Source of the DNA: JAYZVT01 sp050248375 | GTDB lineage: Bacteria; Pseudomonadota; Alphaproteobacteria; Rhizobiales; Methyloligellaceae | Assembly (NCBI GenBank): GCA_050248375.1 | Contig: JBFWSL010000155.1 | Coordinates: forward strand, 1 to 9,515 | Direction of reading: 5' to 3' | DNA length: 9,515 nucleotides | Shown here: positions 1-5,892 of the stretch, in pieces | Position numbering within the stretch: the first letter of the stretch is position 1 | Layout: the number at the start of each line of letters is the position of its first letter | The notes under the pieces: model-generated | What the model saw: the letters and a program-made list of their open reading frames with translations, nothing else | Databases searched by the model: none | Told to the model about the DNA's origin: nothing | Made by a program: the position numbers and the translations under genes

Positions 1-1
1 G

Positions 2-736
2 GCACCCGCCGACCCGCTGAAGGCTCTGCATGAAGCCGCGGCGAAGCCCGCGCATGCCAATGGCGACGGCGACGGCGAGGATGCCGCCGACGGACCCGAC
101 CCTGCCGCCGGCGCCGGCGACAAGCGTCCCGCGCCCTCTCCGCTGAACCGGCCGGTTCTGGTTCATGCCGCGCCTCAGCCGCTGACGGCCCAGACCATCG
201 TCACTGTCCAGGAATCCCCCAGCGCCGATACCATCCCCCTCGGCGCAACCGGCGGCGCAGCACAGACGGTTCAGATGAAAACCGTCTCTGCGCCGCCGCC
301 CCCAACACCGGGCGCGAACCCGGTGCCGCTCAACGGCATCGCGGTTCACATCGCCCAGCAGGCCCAGACAGGGGCCCGCCGCTTCGACATTCGCCTCGAC
401 CCCCCGGAACTGGGACGCATCGAGGTGCGGCTTGAAGTGAACCGCGAGGGCCACGTGCACACCCATCTGGTGGTGGAACGCAGCGAAACCCTCGATCTCC
501 TCCAGCGCGATGCCCGCCAGCTCGAGCGCGCGTTGCAGGATGCCGGCCTCGACACCTCGCAGGGCGGCATGAAGTTCTCGCTGAAGGAACATGGCGCGGG
601 CCAGCAGGACGCCCGTGACAACGGCTTCGGCAATTCGTCCGGCGCCGGCGGCGAGCCCGCCGCCGAGTCCGCGGAGGAACCCGTCTGGCAGGGCCGGGCC
701 TATACGGCCACCGGCGGCCTCGACATAAGGATATAG
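2..736 (+). CDS. fliK: Flagellar hook-length control protein FliK, C-terminal part (5' end outside window)
   Basis: The reading frame is open from the left edge, so the start lies upstream; 244 residues are visible. FliK is the secreted ruler that measures hook length and switches the export gate from hook to filament substrates. The first ~95 visible residues are low-complexity Ala/Pro/Gly/Asp, typical of the FliK linker. Then comes a compact domain with the hallmark FDIRLDPPELGRIEVRLEV, matching the LxPxxLGxVxVxL core of the Flg_hook (FliK C-terminal) family. It is followed by a predicted helical stretch (LDLLQRDARQLERALQDAGL) and a Gly/Ala/Glu-rich tail. The stop is only 13 bp before flgD, so the two are probably co-transcribed; fliK-flgD neighbourhoods are common in alphaproteobacteria. 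Sequence divergence of FliK is normal, so the call rests on the C-terminal core and the context. Confidence 0.87.
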   Translation, partial: APADPLKALHEAAAKPAHANGDGDGEDAADGPDPAAGAGDKRPAPSPLNRPVLVHAAPQPLTAQTIVTVQESPSADTIPLGATGGAAQTVQMKTVSAPPPPTPGANPVPLNGIAVHIAQQAQTGARRFDIRLDPPELGRIEVRLEVNREGHVHTHLVVERSETLDLLQRDARQLERALQDAGLDTSQGGMKFSLKEHGAGQQDARDNGFGNSSGAGGEPAAESAEEPVWQGRAYTATGGLDIRI

Positions 737-749
737 AGAGGGTCACGTC

Positions 750-1412
750 ATGGTCGCGATCAACCCGTTTTCCGCGCTGTCCTCGGTCGGAGCCGCCGAG
801 AGGGATCGCGCCGGCGTTGCCGACAACCTCGACACCTTCCTGTCCCTGCTCACCACCCAGCTCAAGAACCAGAGCCCTCTCGATCCGCTCGACACCAACC
901 AGTTCACCCAGCAACTGGTGCAGTTTTCGGAGGTCGAGCAGACGGTGAAGATAAACCAGAACCTGGAGCGCATCGCCCAGCTCAACGCGGCGGCGACCAT
1001 CACCAGCGCGGTCGGCTTCATCGGCAAGATCGTCACGGTTTCGGGCACCAGCACCGAACTTTCCAACGGCAGCGCCAGTTGGGACTTCGCCATCGCCGCC
1101 GACAGCCCGTCCGCGACCTTCACCGTTTCCGACTCCGCCGGCCGTCCGGTCTTCACCCAGACAATTCCCGTGGAGAAAGGCACCCACGCCTTCACCTGGA
1201 ACGGCCAGACCACCGCCGGCGGCGTGGCGCCCGATGGCCGCTACAGCCTGTCCATCCGCGCCGATGACGGCCTCGGCGGCACCGTCGCCACCACCACCAC
1301 GGTGGGCGGCATCGTCGACGGCGTCGACATGAGCGGCGACGAGCCGGTCCTGCTGATCGGCAGCCGCCGCATCAGCCTGACGGACGTCGCCTCCATCAAC
1401 GCCGCCCCATAA
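750..1412 (+). CDS. flgD: Flagellar hook capping/assembly protein FlgD
   Basis: FlgD forms the temporary cap that lets FlgE hook subunits polymerise outside the cell. The 220-residue product fits the family (about 220-235 aa). Residues 28-70 carry the diagnostic N-terminal block: FLSLLTTQLKNQSPLDPLD at 30-48, then the QFTQQLVQFSEVEQ stretch. This block is exported and carries the secretion signal. The remainder (about 78-218) is beta-rich with Gly/Thr patterns (FTWNGQTTAGG, DGRYSLSIRA), matching the FlgD Tudor-like and FnIII/Ig-like domains. An AGAGGG ribosome-binding site (737-742) lies 7 bp before the ATG. The gene follows fliK after 13 bp and is probably in one transcript with it. There is no classical Sec signal, as expected for a type III flagellar export substrate. 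Confidence 0.96.
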   Translation: MVAINPFSALSSVGAAERDRAGVADNLDTFLSLLTTQLKNQSPLDPLDTNQFTQQLVQFSEVEQTVKINQNLERIAQLNAAATITSAVGFIGKIVTVSGTSTELSNGSASWDFAIAADSPSATFTVSDSAGRPVFTQTIPVEKGTHAFTWNGQTTAGGVAPDGRYSLSIRADDGLGGTVATTTTVGGIVDGVDMSGDEPVLLIGSRRISLTDVASINAAP

Positions 1413-1459
1413 GCCCTGATTTCGGGAAAAACCCCGCTCTCCCACGGCCTTACGAGTGG

Positions 1460-1511
1460 TTAACCGTCGCGTTTAGGCAAATCTTAAGCGCGGCGCGGTA
1501 TGACTGCTATC
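1460..1511 (+). promoter_or_regulatory. Putative CtrA/SciP-controlled promoter of sciP
   Basis: The 127-bp gap between flgD and sciP holds a dense motif cluster. TTAA (1460-1463) is followed after 8 bp by TTTA (1472-1475). Overlapping it, TTAG (1473-1476), seven bases, then TTAA (1484-1487) differs at one base from the CtrA consensus TTAA-N7-TTAA. CGTCGCG (1465-1471) lies between the first pair and matches the (T/C)GTCGCG motif I recall being reported for Caulobacter SciP. GCTATC (1506-1511) resembles the start of the alphaproteobacterial housekeeping -10 (GCTANAWC) and sits 17 bp after CTTAAG (1483-1488), which would serve as the -35 overlapped by CtrA. Transcription would start near 1518, leaving a short leader with a GGGAG site. 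The motifs are seen directly; occupancy is inferred. Confidence 0.55.
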
Positions 1512-1539
1512 GGGCAGGTCATGACGTGTTGGGAGTACA

Positions 1540-1818
1540 ATGACCGAACAGTACAGGCCGCGTGTCAGATACGTGATCGGACCGGACGGTAGTCCGCTTA
1601 CCATCGCCGATCTGCCGCCAAACAACACCAAACGCTGGGTGATCCGGCGCAAGGCCGAGGTGGTTGCCGCCGTGCGCGGTGGCCTTTTGAGCCTCGAGGA
1701 AGCCTGCCAGCGTTACACCCTTACCGTGGACGAGTTCCTGAGCTGGCAGCGTTCCATCGACCGGCACGGGCTTCCCGGCCTCCGGGCGACCCGGATCCAG
1801 GATTACCGTTCGTCCTGA
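1540..1818 (+). CDS. sciP: SciP-type small CtrA inhibitory protein (DUF1153)
   Basis: This encodes a 92-residue cytoplasmic protein of the DUF1153 family. In Caulobacter, SciP binds DNA and/or CtrA in late S/G2 phase and blocks CtrA activation of its targets, including flagellar class II promoters. Visible features are the conserved N-terminal segment RYVIGPDGSPLTIADLPP (10-27), and a helix-turn-helix region at about 31-72 (KRWVIRRKAEVVAAVRGG, LSLEEACQRYTLTVDEFLSW) resembling Trp-repressor/transposase-type HTHs. GGGAG (1531-1535) supports the ATG. The location between flgD and fliF matches the Caulobacter-type arrangement. The gene appears monocistronic, with its own promoter upstream and a separate fliF promoter downstream. 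Family assignment is strong; function as a CtrA inhibitor is inferred from the family. Confidence 0.92.
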   Translation: MTEQYRPRVRYVIGPDGSPLTIADLPPNNTKRWVIRRKAEVVAAVRGGLLSLEEACQRYTLTVDEFLSWQRSIDRHGLPGLRATRIQDYRSS

Positions 1819-1924
1819 GCCGTTAGGGCAGCAGCACATCTGTAAGGCCGGCCGCCAGGGGCCTCGCCGCGCGGACGCATGCGCGCAGCGGGTCCGGGCG
1901 GCCCGTCCCGTTTTCTGCACCCGG

Positions 1925-1939
1925 TTAAGCATCTGTTTA
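1925..1939 (+). promoter_or_regulatory. Putative CtrA box upstream of fliF
   Basis: TTAA (1925-1928), seven bases, then TTTA (1936-1939) differs at one position from TTAA-N7-TTAA. It lies about 115 bp before the chosen fliF start, in a stretch noticeably more AT-rich than its surroundings. In Caulobacter the fliF operon is a CtrA-dependent class II promoter, so placement and context agree. I could not assign a convincing -10 hexamer at standard spacing (TAATTT at 1952 and CCTACC at 1961 are both off), so the transcription start is undecided. Confidence 0.55.
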
Positions 1940-1946
1940 GACTTGG

Positions 1947-1969
1947 GCCGGTAATTTTTGCCTACCGGC
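1947..1969. promoter_or_regulatory. Inverted repeat immediately downstream of the fliF CtrA box (candidate operator)
   Basis: GCCGGTA (1947-1953) and TACCGGC (1963-1969) form a perfect 7-bp inverted repeat around a 9-base AT-rich centre. The repeat begins 7 bp after the CtrA box, where the -10/+1 region should be. This is where a repressor of fliF would act. In Caulobacter, FlbD represses fliF through an ftr element in the promoter, and flbD is the last gene of this operon, so a FlbD site is a reasonable guess. I have not matched it to an ftr consensus. Confidence 0.4.
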
Positions 1970-2003
1970 GCGAACATGGTGAACGCGGAGTTAACCGCGC
2001 CGG
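1965..2003. repeat. Second inverted repeat in the fliF leader, overlapping the first
   Basis: CCGGCGCG (1965-1972) and CGCGCCGG (1996-2003) are perfect 8-bp complementary arms separated by 23 bases. The left arm shares bases 1965-1969 with the right arm of the repeat at 1947-1969, so the two hairpins cannot form at once in one strand. A nested GCGG (1985-1988)/CCGC (1995-1998) pairing lies inside. It could be a leader RNA structure or part of an operator; there is no direct evidence of function. Confidence 0.4.
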
Positions 2004-2053
2004 CTTCTTCACCTTCGCCGCCACGGCGGCAAACGGGCAATCGGGGTCTTCGG

Positions 2054-3688
2054 GTGAACAACGTCATCGAGTTCGTCAAGACGCTCGGCGCGGCGCGCCT
2101 CGCGGCCATGGGCGCGGTCGCGCTGGGTCTCATCGGCTTCTTCATCTTCCTGATGGTGCGCTTTTCCGCGCCGCAGATGTCGGTCCTGTTCACGGACCTG
2201 ACCTTCCAGGACTCCATGGAGGTCGCCAAAAAGCTGGAAGGCATGAACGTGCCTTACGAGATGCGCCAGGAAGGCGCCATCATCCTCGCCCCCAAGGACA
2301 ACGTGCTGCGCCTGCGCATGGAGCTGGCCCAGTCCGGCCTGCCTGCCGGCGGCACCGTCGGTTACGAGATTTTCGACAAGGGCGAGACTCTCGGCTCCAC
2401 GAGTTTCGTACAGAATATCAATCAGTTGCGGGCCCTCGAAGGCGAACTTGCGCGCACCATCCGCGCCATCGACCGGGTGCAGACCGCCCGCGTCCATCTG
2501 GTCCTGCCCCAGCGCAAGCTGTTCTCGACCCGCGCGGCCGAGCCCTCCGCCTCCATCGTTCTGAAGGTGCGCGGCAGCCTCGAGTCCGGCCAGATCAAGG
2601 CGATCCAGCATCTGGTCGCCTCCGCCGTGGAGGAACTGAAGCCCGGCCGGGTCTCCATCGTTGACGAGACCGGCAGGCTGCTCGCCAGCGGAGCGGGAGA
2701 CGCCGCGGAGGTCACCGGCGGCATCGTCGACGAGCGCACCCTGACCTTCGAGCGCCGCACCCAGCAGGACATCGAGGAGATCGTCGCCCGCATCGTCGGG
2801 CCGGGCCGCGTGCGCGCCCGGGTCACCGCCGAGCTCGACTACAACAAGATCACCGAGACCTCCGATATCTACGATCCCAACGGCCAGGTGGTCCGGTCCA
2901 CCCAGACCCGGGAGGAGAATTCCGCCTCCGCCAGCGCCACGGGCGACAACGGCGTTACCGTCGGCAAGGAACTGCCCGCCGCCAACGCGGACCAGTCGAC
3001 GACGGGCGAGAAGGACCGCGCCAGCAAGAGCGAGGAGATCGTCAATTACGAGATCTCCCGCACCACCAAGACCGAGGTGGCCGAGGGCGGCCGCATCAAG
3101 CGGCTGTCCGTGGCGGTGCTGGTCGATGGCACCTATTCCCAGGCCGCCGACGGAAAGATCGCCTACCAGGAGCGCAACCCCGAGCAGATCGAGCAGATCG
3201 CCGCCCTGGTGCGCTCCGCCGTCGGCTACGACAAGACCCGCGGCGACCAGGTGCATGTGGCCAACCTGCAATTCGCGGACACCGCGGGCGGCGCCGGCAT
3301 TGGCGAGGAAGGCTCCTGGTACGAAATGGGCAAGGCGGAATATTTCCGCATCGCCGAGCTTTCGATGGTGGCGCTGATCTCGCTGATGGTCCTCGTCTTC
3401 GTGGTCCGCCCGCTCGTTCGCCGCATCATCACGCCCGAACGTCCCCCGGTTCCCGCCCCCGCCCTTGCCGGGCCGGAGGGCGGCGCCCTGCCCCCACCCG
3501 ACGCCGTGCCCGCCATCGAGGGGCCGAAGATATCGAGCGCGGCCGCGAAAGCGCTCGCCAGCGCCAAGATCGTCGGCGAGGTGCAGCAGGCGGCCATCCG
3601 CGACGTGGGCGATATCGTCCAGAACAACCCCGAGGAAGCGGTCACCATCATCCGTAACTGGCTCCAGGAAGAGCGTCAGGGAGCCTGA
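2054..3688 (+). CDS. fliF: Flagellar MS-ring protein FliF
   Basis: FliF builds the membrane/supramembrane ring on which the motor and export apparatus assemble. From the GTG chosen here it is 544 residues, a usual FliF length. A first membrane segment lies at about 16-37 (AAMGAVALGLIGFFIFLMV). The periplasmic ring-building motifs follow (SVLFTDL, VPYEMRQ, FVQNINQLRALEGELARTI, ARVHLVLPQRKLF), then a Ser/Thr/Glu-rich linker. A second membrane segment is at about 433-456, and a C-terminal cytoplasmic tail (VQQAAIRDVGDIVQNNPEEA) is the FliG-binding part. The frame stays open upstream to a TTG at 1958 and an ATG at 1976. However, codons 1985-2053 include TTA, TCT, TCA, CCT, CCA, CAA and CTT, unlike the gene body, and they overlap the promoter/leader repeats. 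GGGG (2043-2046) lies 7 bp before the GTG. It is the first gene of the operon. Confidence 0.96.
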   Translation: MNNVIEFVKTLGAARLAAMGAVALGLIGFFIFLMVRFSAPQMSVLFTDLTFQDSMEVAKKLEGMNVPYEMRQEGAIILAPKDNVLRLRMELAQSGLPAGGTVGYEIFDKGETLGSTSFVQNINQLRALEGELARTIRAIDRVQTARVHLVLPQRKLFSTRAAEPSASIVLKVRGSLESGQIKAIQHLVASAVEELKPGRVSIVDETGRLLASGAGDAAEVTGGIVDERTLTFERRTQQDIEEIVARIVGPGRVRARVTAELDYNKITETSDIYDPNGQVVRSTQTREENSASASATGDNGVTVGKELPAANADQSTTGEKDRASKSEEIVNYEISRTTKTEVAEGGRIKRLSVAVLVDGTYSQAADGKIAYQERNPEQIEQIAALVRSAVGYDKTRGDQVHVANLQFADTAGGAGIGEEGSWYEMGKAEYFRIAELSMVALISLMVLVFVVRPLVRRIITPERPPVPAPALAGPEGGALPPPDAVPAIEGPKISSAAAKALASAKIVGEVQQAAIRDVGDIVQNNPEEAVTIIRNWLQEERQGA

Positions 3689-3691
3689 TCC

Positions 3692-4762
3692 ATGGCCGCG
3701 GTGAAGAAGAAGGTTGCCGAAGAGCTGAGCCCGGAAGAGGCCGTTATCGCCGCGCGCGCCCAGATGAAGGAACTGGACGGGCCGGAAAAGGCGGCGATCA
3801 TGCTGCTGGCGCTCGGCGCCGAATATGGCAACCCGATCTGGAGCGAACTCGACGACAGCGAGGTGATCACCATCTCGCTCGCCATGTCGCGCCTTGGCAC
3901 GGTGACGAAGGAACTCACCGAGACGATGCTCACCGAGTTCGTCTCCCAGATGACCCTGGCCGGCGCCCTGATGGGAACGGCCCTCTCCACCGAGAGGTTG
4001 CTGGCCGAATACCTGCCGCCCGATCGCCTCAGGCACATCATGGAGGAAATCCGCGGACCCGCTGGCCGCAACATGTGGGAGAAACTCTCCAACGTGCAGG
4101 CCAATGTGCTCGCCAACTACCTGAAAAACGAATATCCGCAGACCGTCGCCGTGGTGCTGTCGAAAATCTCGACCGAGCACGCAGCGCGCGTGCTCTCCAT
4201 CCTGCCCGAGGACTTCGCCATGGAAGTGGTGCAGCGCCTGCTCGGCATGGAATCGGTGCAACGCGAGGTTCTGGAGAAAATCGAGCACACCTTGCGCAGC
4301 GAGTTCATCTCCAACCTGTCGCAGACCCAAAAGCGCGACGCTCATGAACTGATGGCGGAGGTCTTCAACAACTTTGATCGCCAGACCGAGACCCGCTTCC
4401 TCTCCAAGCTGGAAGAAGTCGACTGGGACGCGGCTGAGCGCATCAAGCACCTGATGTTCACCTTCGACGACCTCACCAAGCTTGACCGCGGCAGCGCCCA
4501 GACGCTGATCCGCAAGTTCGACCAGGACAAGCTGGTTCTGGCCATGAAGGGCGCCACCGAGCCGGTGCGCGAATTCTTCTTCTCCAACATGACCGAGCGC
4601 ACCCGCAAGCTCCTGCGCGACGATCTCGAGGCGCTGGGGCCGGTGCGGCTGAAGGACGTGGACGACGCGCAGTCGGCGATGATCAGCCTGGCCAAGGACA
4701 TGGCCGCGAAGGGCGACATCATCATCTCCAAGTCCGGCGGCGAAGACGAACTGATCTATTAG
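3692..4762 (+). CDS. fliG: Flagellar motor switch protein FliG
   Basis: FliG sits on FliF at the top of the C-ring and interacts with MotA to generate torque. The 356-residue product has the three FliG domains: the N-terminal FliF-binding part (GPEKAAIMLLALGAEYG), the middle domain with NEYPQTVAVVLSKI (the EHPQ motif reads EYPQ at 147-150), and the C-terminal torque domain. The five charged torque residues of E. coli FliG (K264, R281, D288, D289, R297) align with K286, R303, D310, D311 and R319. It is about 20 residues longer at the N-terminus than the E. coli protein, with a Lys/Glu/Ala-rich lead. AGGGAG (3678-3683), inside the end of fliF, precedes the ATG; the gap to the fliF stop is 3 bp, which suggests translational coupling. 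Confidence 0.98.
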   Translation: MAAVKKKVAEELSPEEAVIAARAQMKELDGPEKAAIMLLALGAEYGNPIWSELDDSEVITISLAMSRLGTVTKELTETMLTEFVSQMTLAGALMGTALSTERLLAEYLPPDRLRHIMEEIRGPAGRNMWEKLSNVQANVLANYLKNEYPQTVAVVLSKISTEHAARVLSILPEDFAMEVVQRLLGMESVQREVLEKIEHTLRSEFISNLSQTQKRDAHELMAEVFNNFDRQTETRFLSKLEEVDWDAAERIKHLMFTFDDLTKLDRGSAQTLIRKFDQDKLVLAMKGATEPVREFFFSNMTERTRKLLRDDLEALGPVRLKDVDDAQSAMISLAKDMAAKGDIIISKSGGEDELIY

Positions 4763-4769
4763 GAACACC

Positions 4770-5492
4770 ATGGGCGAGCCTGCGAAATTCACATTCGACC
4801 GCTGCTTCAGCAACGGCCGCGCCCGGCCGGAGCCCCCCGAGGCTGTGGTCGAGCGCCGCCTGCGCGCGGAGTTCGAGAACACCCTCGCCCTTGCCCGCAA
4901 GGAGGCCTTCGAGCAGGGACGCGCCGAAGGCGAAGCCGCCGCGCGCAAGTCCCTCGACGCCGAGCTCGCCGCCGCCGCCGGACGCCTCGCCGGCTCGGCG
5001 GAAAAGCTGCTCAAGGGTATCGACGCCACCTGCCGCGCCGAGGCCGCCAAGGCACTCAAGGTCGCCCGCATGGCCGCGGAAAAGCTGGCCGCGGGGCTGC
5101 TGCAGCGCTATCCCGACGAGGTTCTCTCCTCCATCTTCGCCGAATGCATCGAGCATGTGCGCGATGCGCCGCACCTGGCCATCCGCGTCAACGATGCGCT
5201 CGCCGAGCAGATGCAGAAGCGCGTCACGGCCATTGCCCGGGAACGCGGCTATACCGGCAACATCGTTGTGCTCGGCGATCCCGAAACCAGGTCCGGCGAC
5301 TGCCGCATCGAATGGGCCGATGGCGGCGTCACCCGGGATTTCGGGGAAATGAGCCGTCTCGTCGCCGACGCCGTCGACCGTCATCTGAACATTCATGCCG
5401 TACCGGCTGGCCGCAAGCCCGCCGCGCCGGCGCAGCCCGCCTCCAATGGCGCAGCCGATGCTGAAGCCGAACCTCAAGGAGTGCTCGCATGA
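4770..5492 (+). CDS. fliH: FliH/FlbE-like flagellar export ATPase regulator
   Basis: This 240-residue cytoplasmic protein lies between fliG and fliN, the position held by FliH (named FlbE in Caulobacter). FliH binds the export ATPase FliI and links it to FliN at the C-ring. Visible support: an Ala/Glu/Arg-rich helical stretch at about 27-115, likely coiled coil, with a FEQGRAEGEAAA segment (46-57) reminiscent of the FliH Gly-spaced helix. It is followed by an alpha/beta C-terminal domain with IRVNDALAEQMQKRV and the FliH/HrpE-like GDCRIEWADGGVTRD signature. The tail after about 215 is Ala/Pro-rich and probably disordered. A weak AGGA site straddles the fliG stop. The stop overlaps the fliN start in an ATGA (5489-5492). 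No fliI is in the window. The family diverges quickly, so the call uses context as well as the C-terminal signature. Confidence 0.87.
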   Translation: MGEPAKFTFDRCFSNGRARPEPPEAVVERRLRAEFENTLALARKEAFEQGRAEGEAAARKSLDAELAAAAGRLAGSAEKLLKGIDATCRAEAAKALKVARMAAEKLAAGLLQRYPDEVLSSIFAECIEHVRDAPHLAIRVNDALAEQMQKRVTAIARERGYTGNIVVLGDPETRSGDCRIEWADGGVTRDFGEMSRLVADAVDRHLNIHAVPAGRKPAAPAQPASNGAADAEAEPQGVLA

Positions 5493-5845
5493 GCGAGGAA
5501 ACCAAGGCTACGGACATGGAACTGACGGACTTCGGTCCCGACGGAGCGCAGCCTCCGCAGCCGGACGGCATGCCGCAGGTGGAAGGCGAGGATCACACCG
5601 CCGCCGACCTGGAAGCCGTGTTCGACATCCCGGTGAACGTATCGGCGGTTCTGGGCCGCACGCACATGGAAGTCAGCCACCTGCTCAAGCTGGCGACCGG
5701 CGACGTGGTCGAGCTCGACCGCAAGGTCGGCGAAGCCATCGACATATTCGTCAACAACCGCCTGGTCGCGCGCGGCGAGGTGGTGCTCGTCGAGGACCAT
5801 CTCGGCGTGACCATGACCGAAATCATCAAGAGTGATCGCAACTGA
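5489..5845 (+). CDS. fliN: Flagellar motor switch protein FliN
   Basis: FliN forms the base of the C-ring and docks the FliH-FliI export complex. The product is 118 residues. Residues 1-38 are an acidic, Pro-rich, probably flexible lead. From about 40 on is a SpoA (surface presentation of antigens) domain: FDIPVNVSAVLGRTHMEVSHLLKLATGDVVELDRKVGEAIDIFVNNRLVARGEVVLVEDHLGVTMTEI in continuous order, with the typical LLxLxxGDVVEL, VNNxLxARGEVV and GVxxTEI positions conserved. AAGGAG (5477-5482), inside the end of fliH, gives a strong ribosome-binding site, and the ATGA overlap implies translational coupling. No fliM is in the window. Confidence 0.97.
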   Translation: MSEETKATDMELTDFGPDGAQPPQPDGMPQVEGEDHTAADLEAVFDIPVNVSAVLGRTHMEVSHLLKLATGDVVELDRKVGEAIDIFVNNRLVARGEVVLVEDHLGVTMTEIIKSDRN

Positions 5846-5892
5846 CATGCGGCCTGGCCGGCCGAAGCCAATACAGGGACTGGGAGACTGAA

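Noticed and set aside
62..79. Short GGCGAC tandem repeat in fliK
   Set aside because: About three 6-bp units, encoding a Gly-Asp stretch in the low-complexity linker of FliK; unremarkable.
1413..1450. Possible terminator after flgD
   Set aside because: Only 3-4 bp stems (CCC/GGG around 1416-1437) can be drawn and no T-run follows.
1879..2664. A 261-codon plus-strand frame overlapping the fliF leader and 5' part
   Set aside because: It is out of frame with fliF, rich in Arg/Pro/His, and has no domain; an artefact of high GC.
2009..5071. A 1020-codon open frame on the minus strand across fliF, fliG and fliH
   Set aside because: It is antisense to three certain genes. Long open frames on the opposite strand are expected in GC-rich DNA with strong third-position G/C bias; the His/Gly/Leu/Asp-rich translation matches no family.
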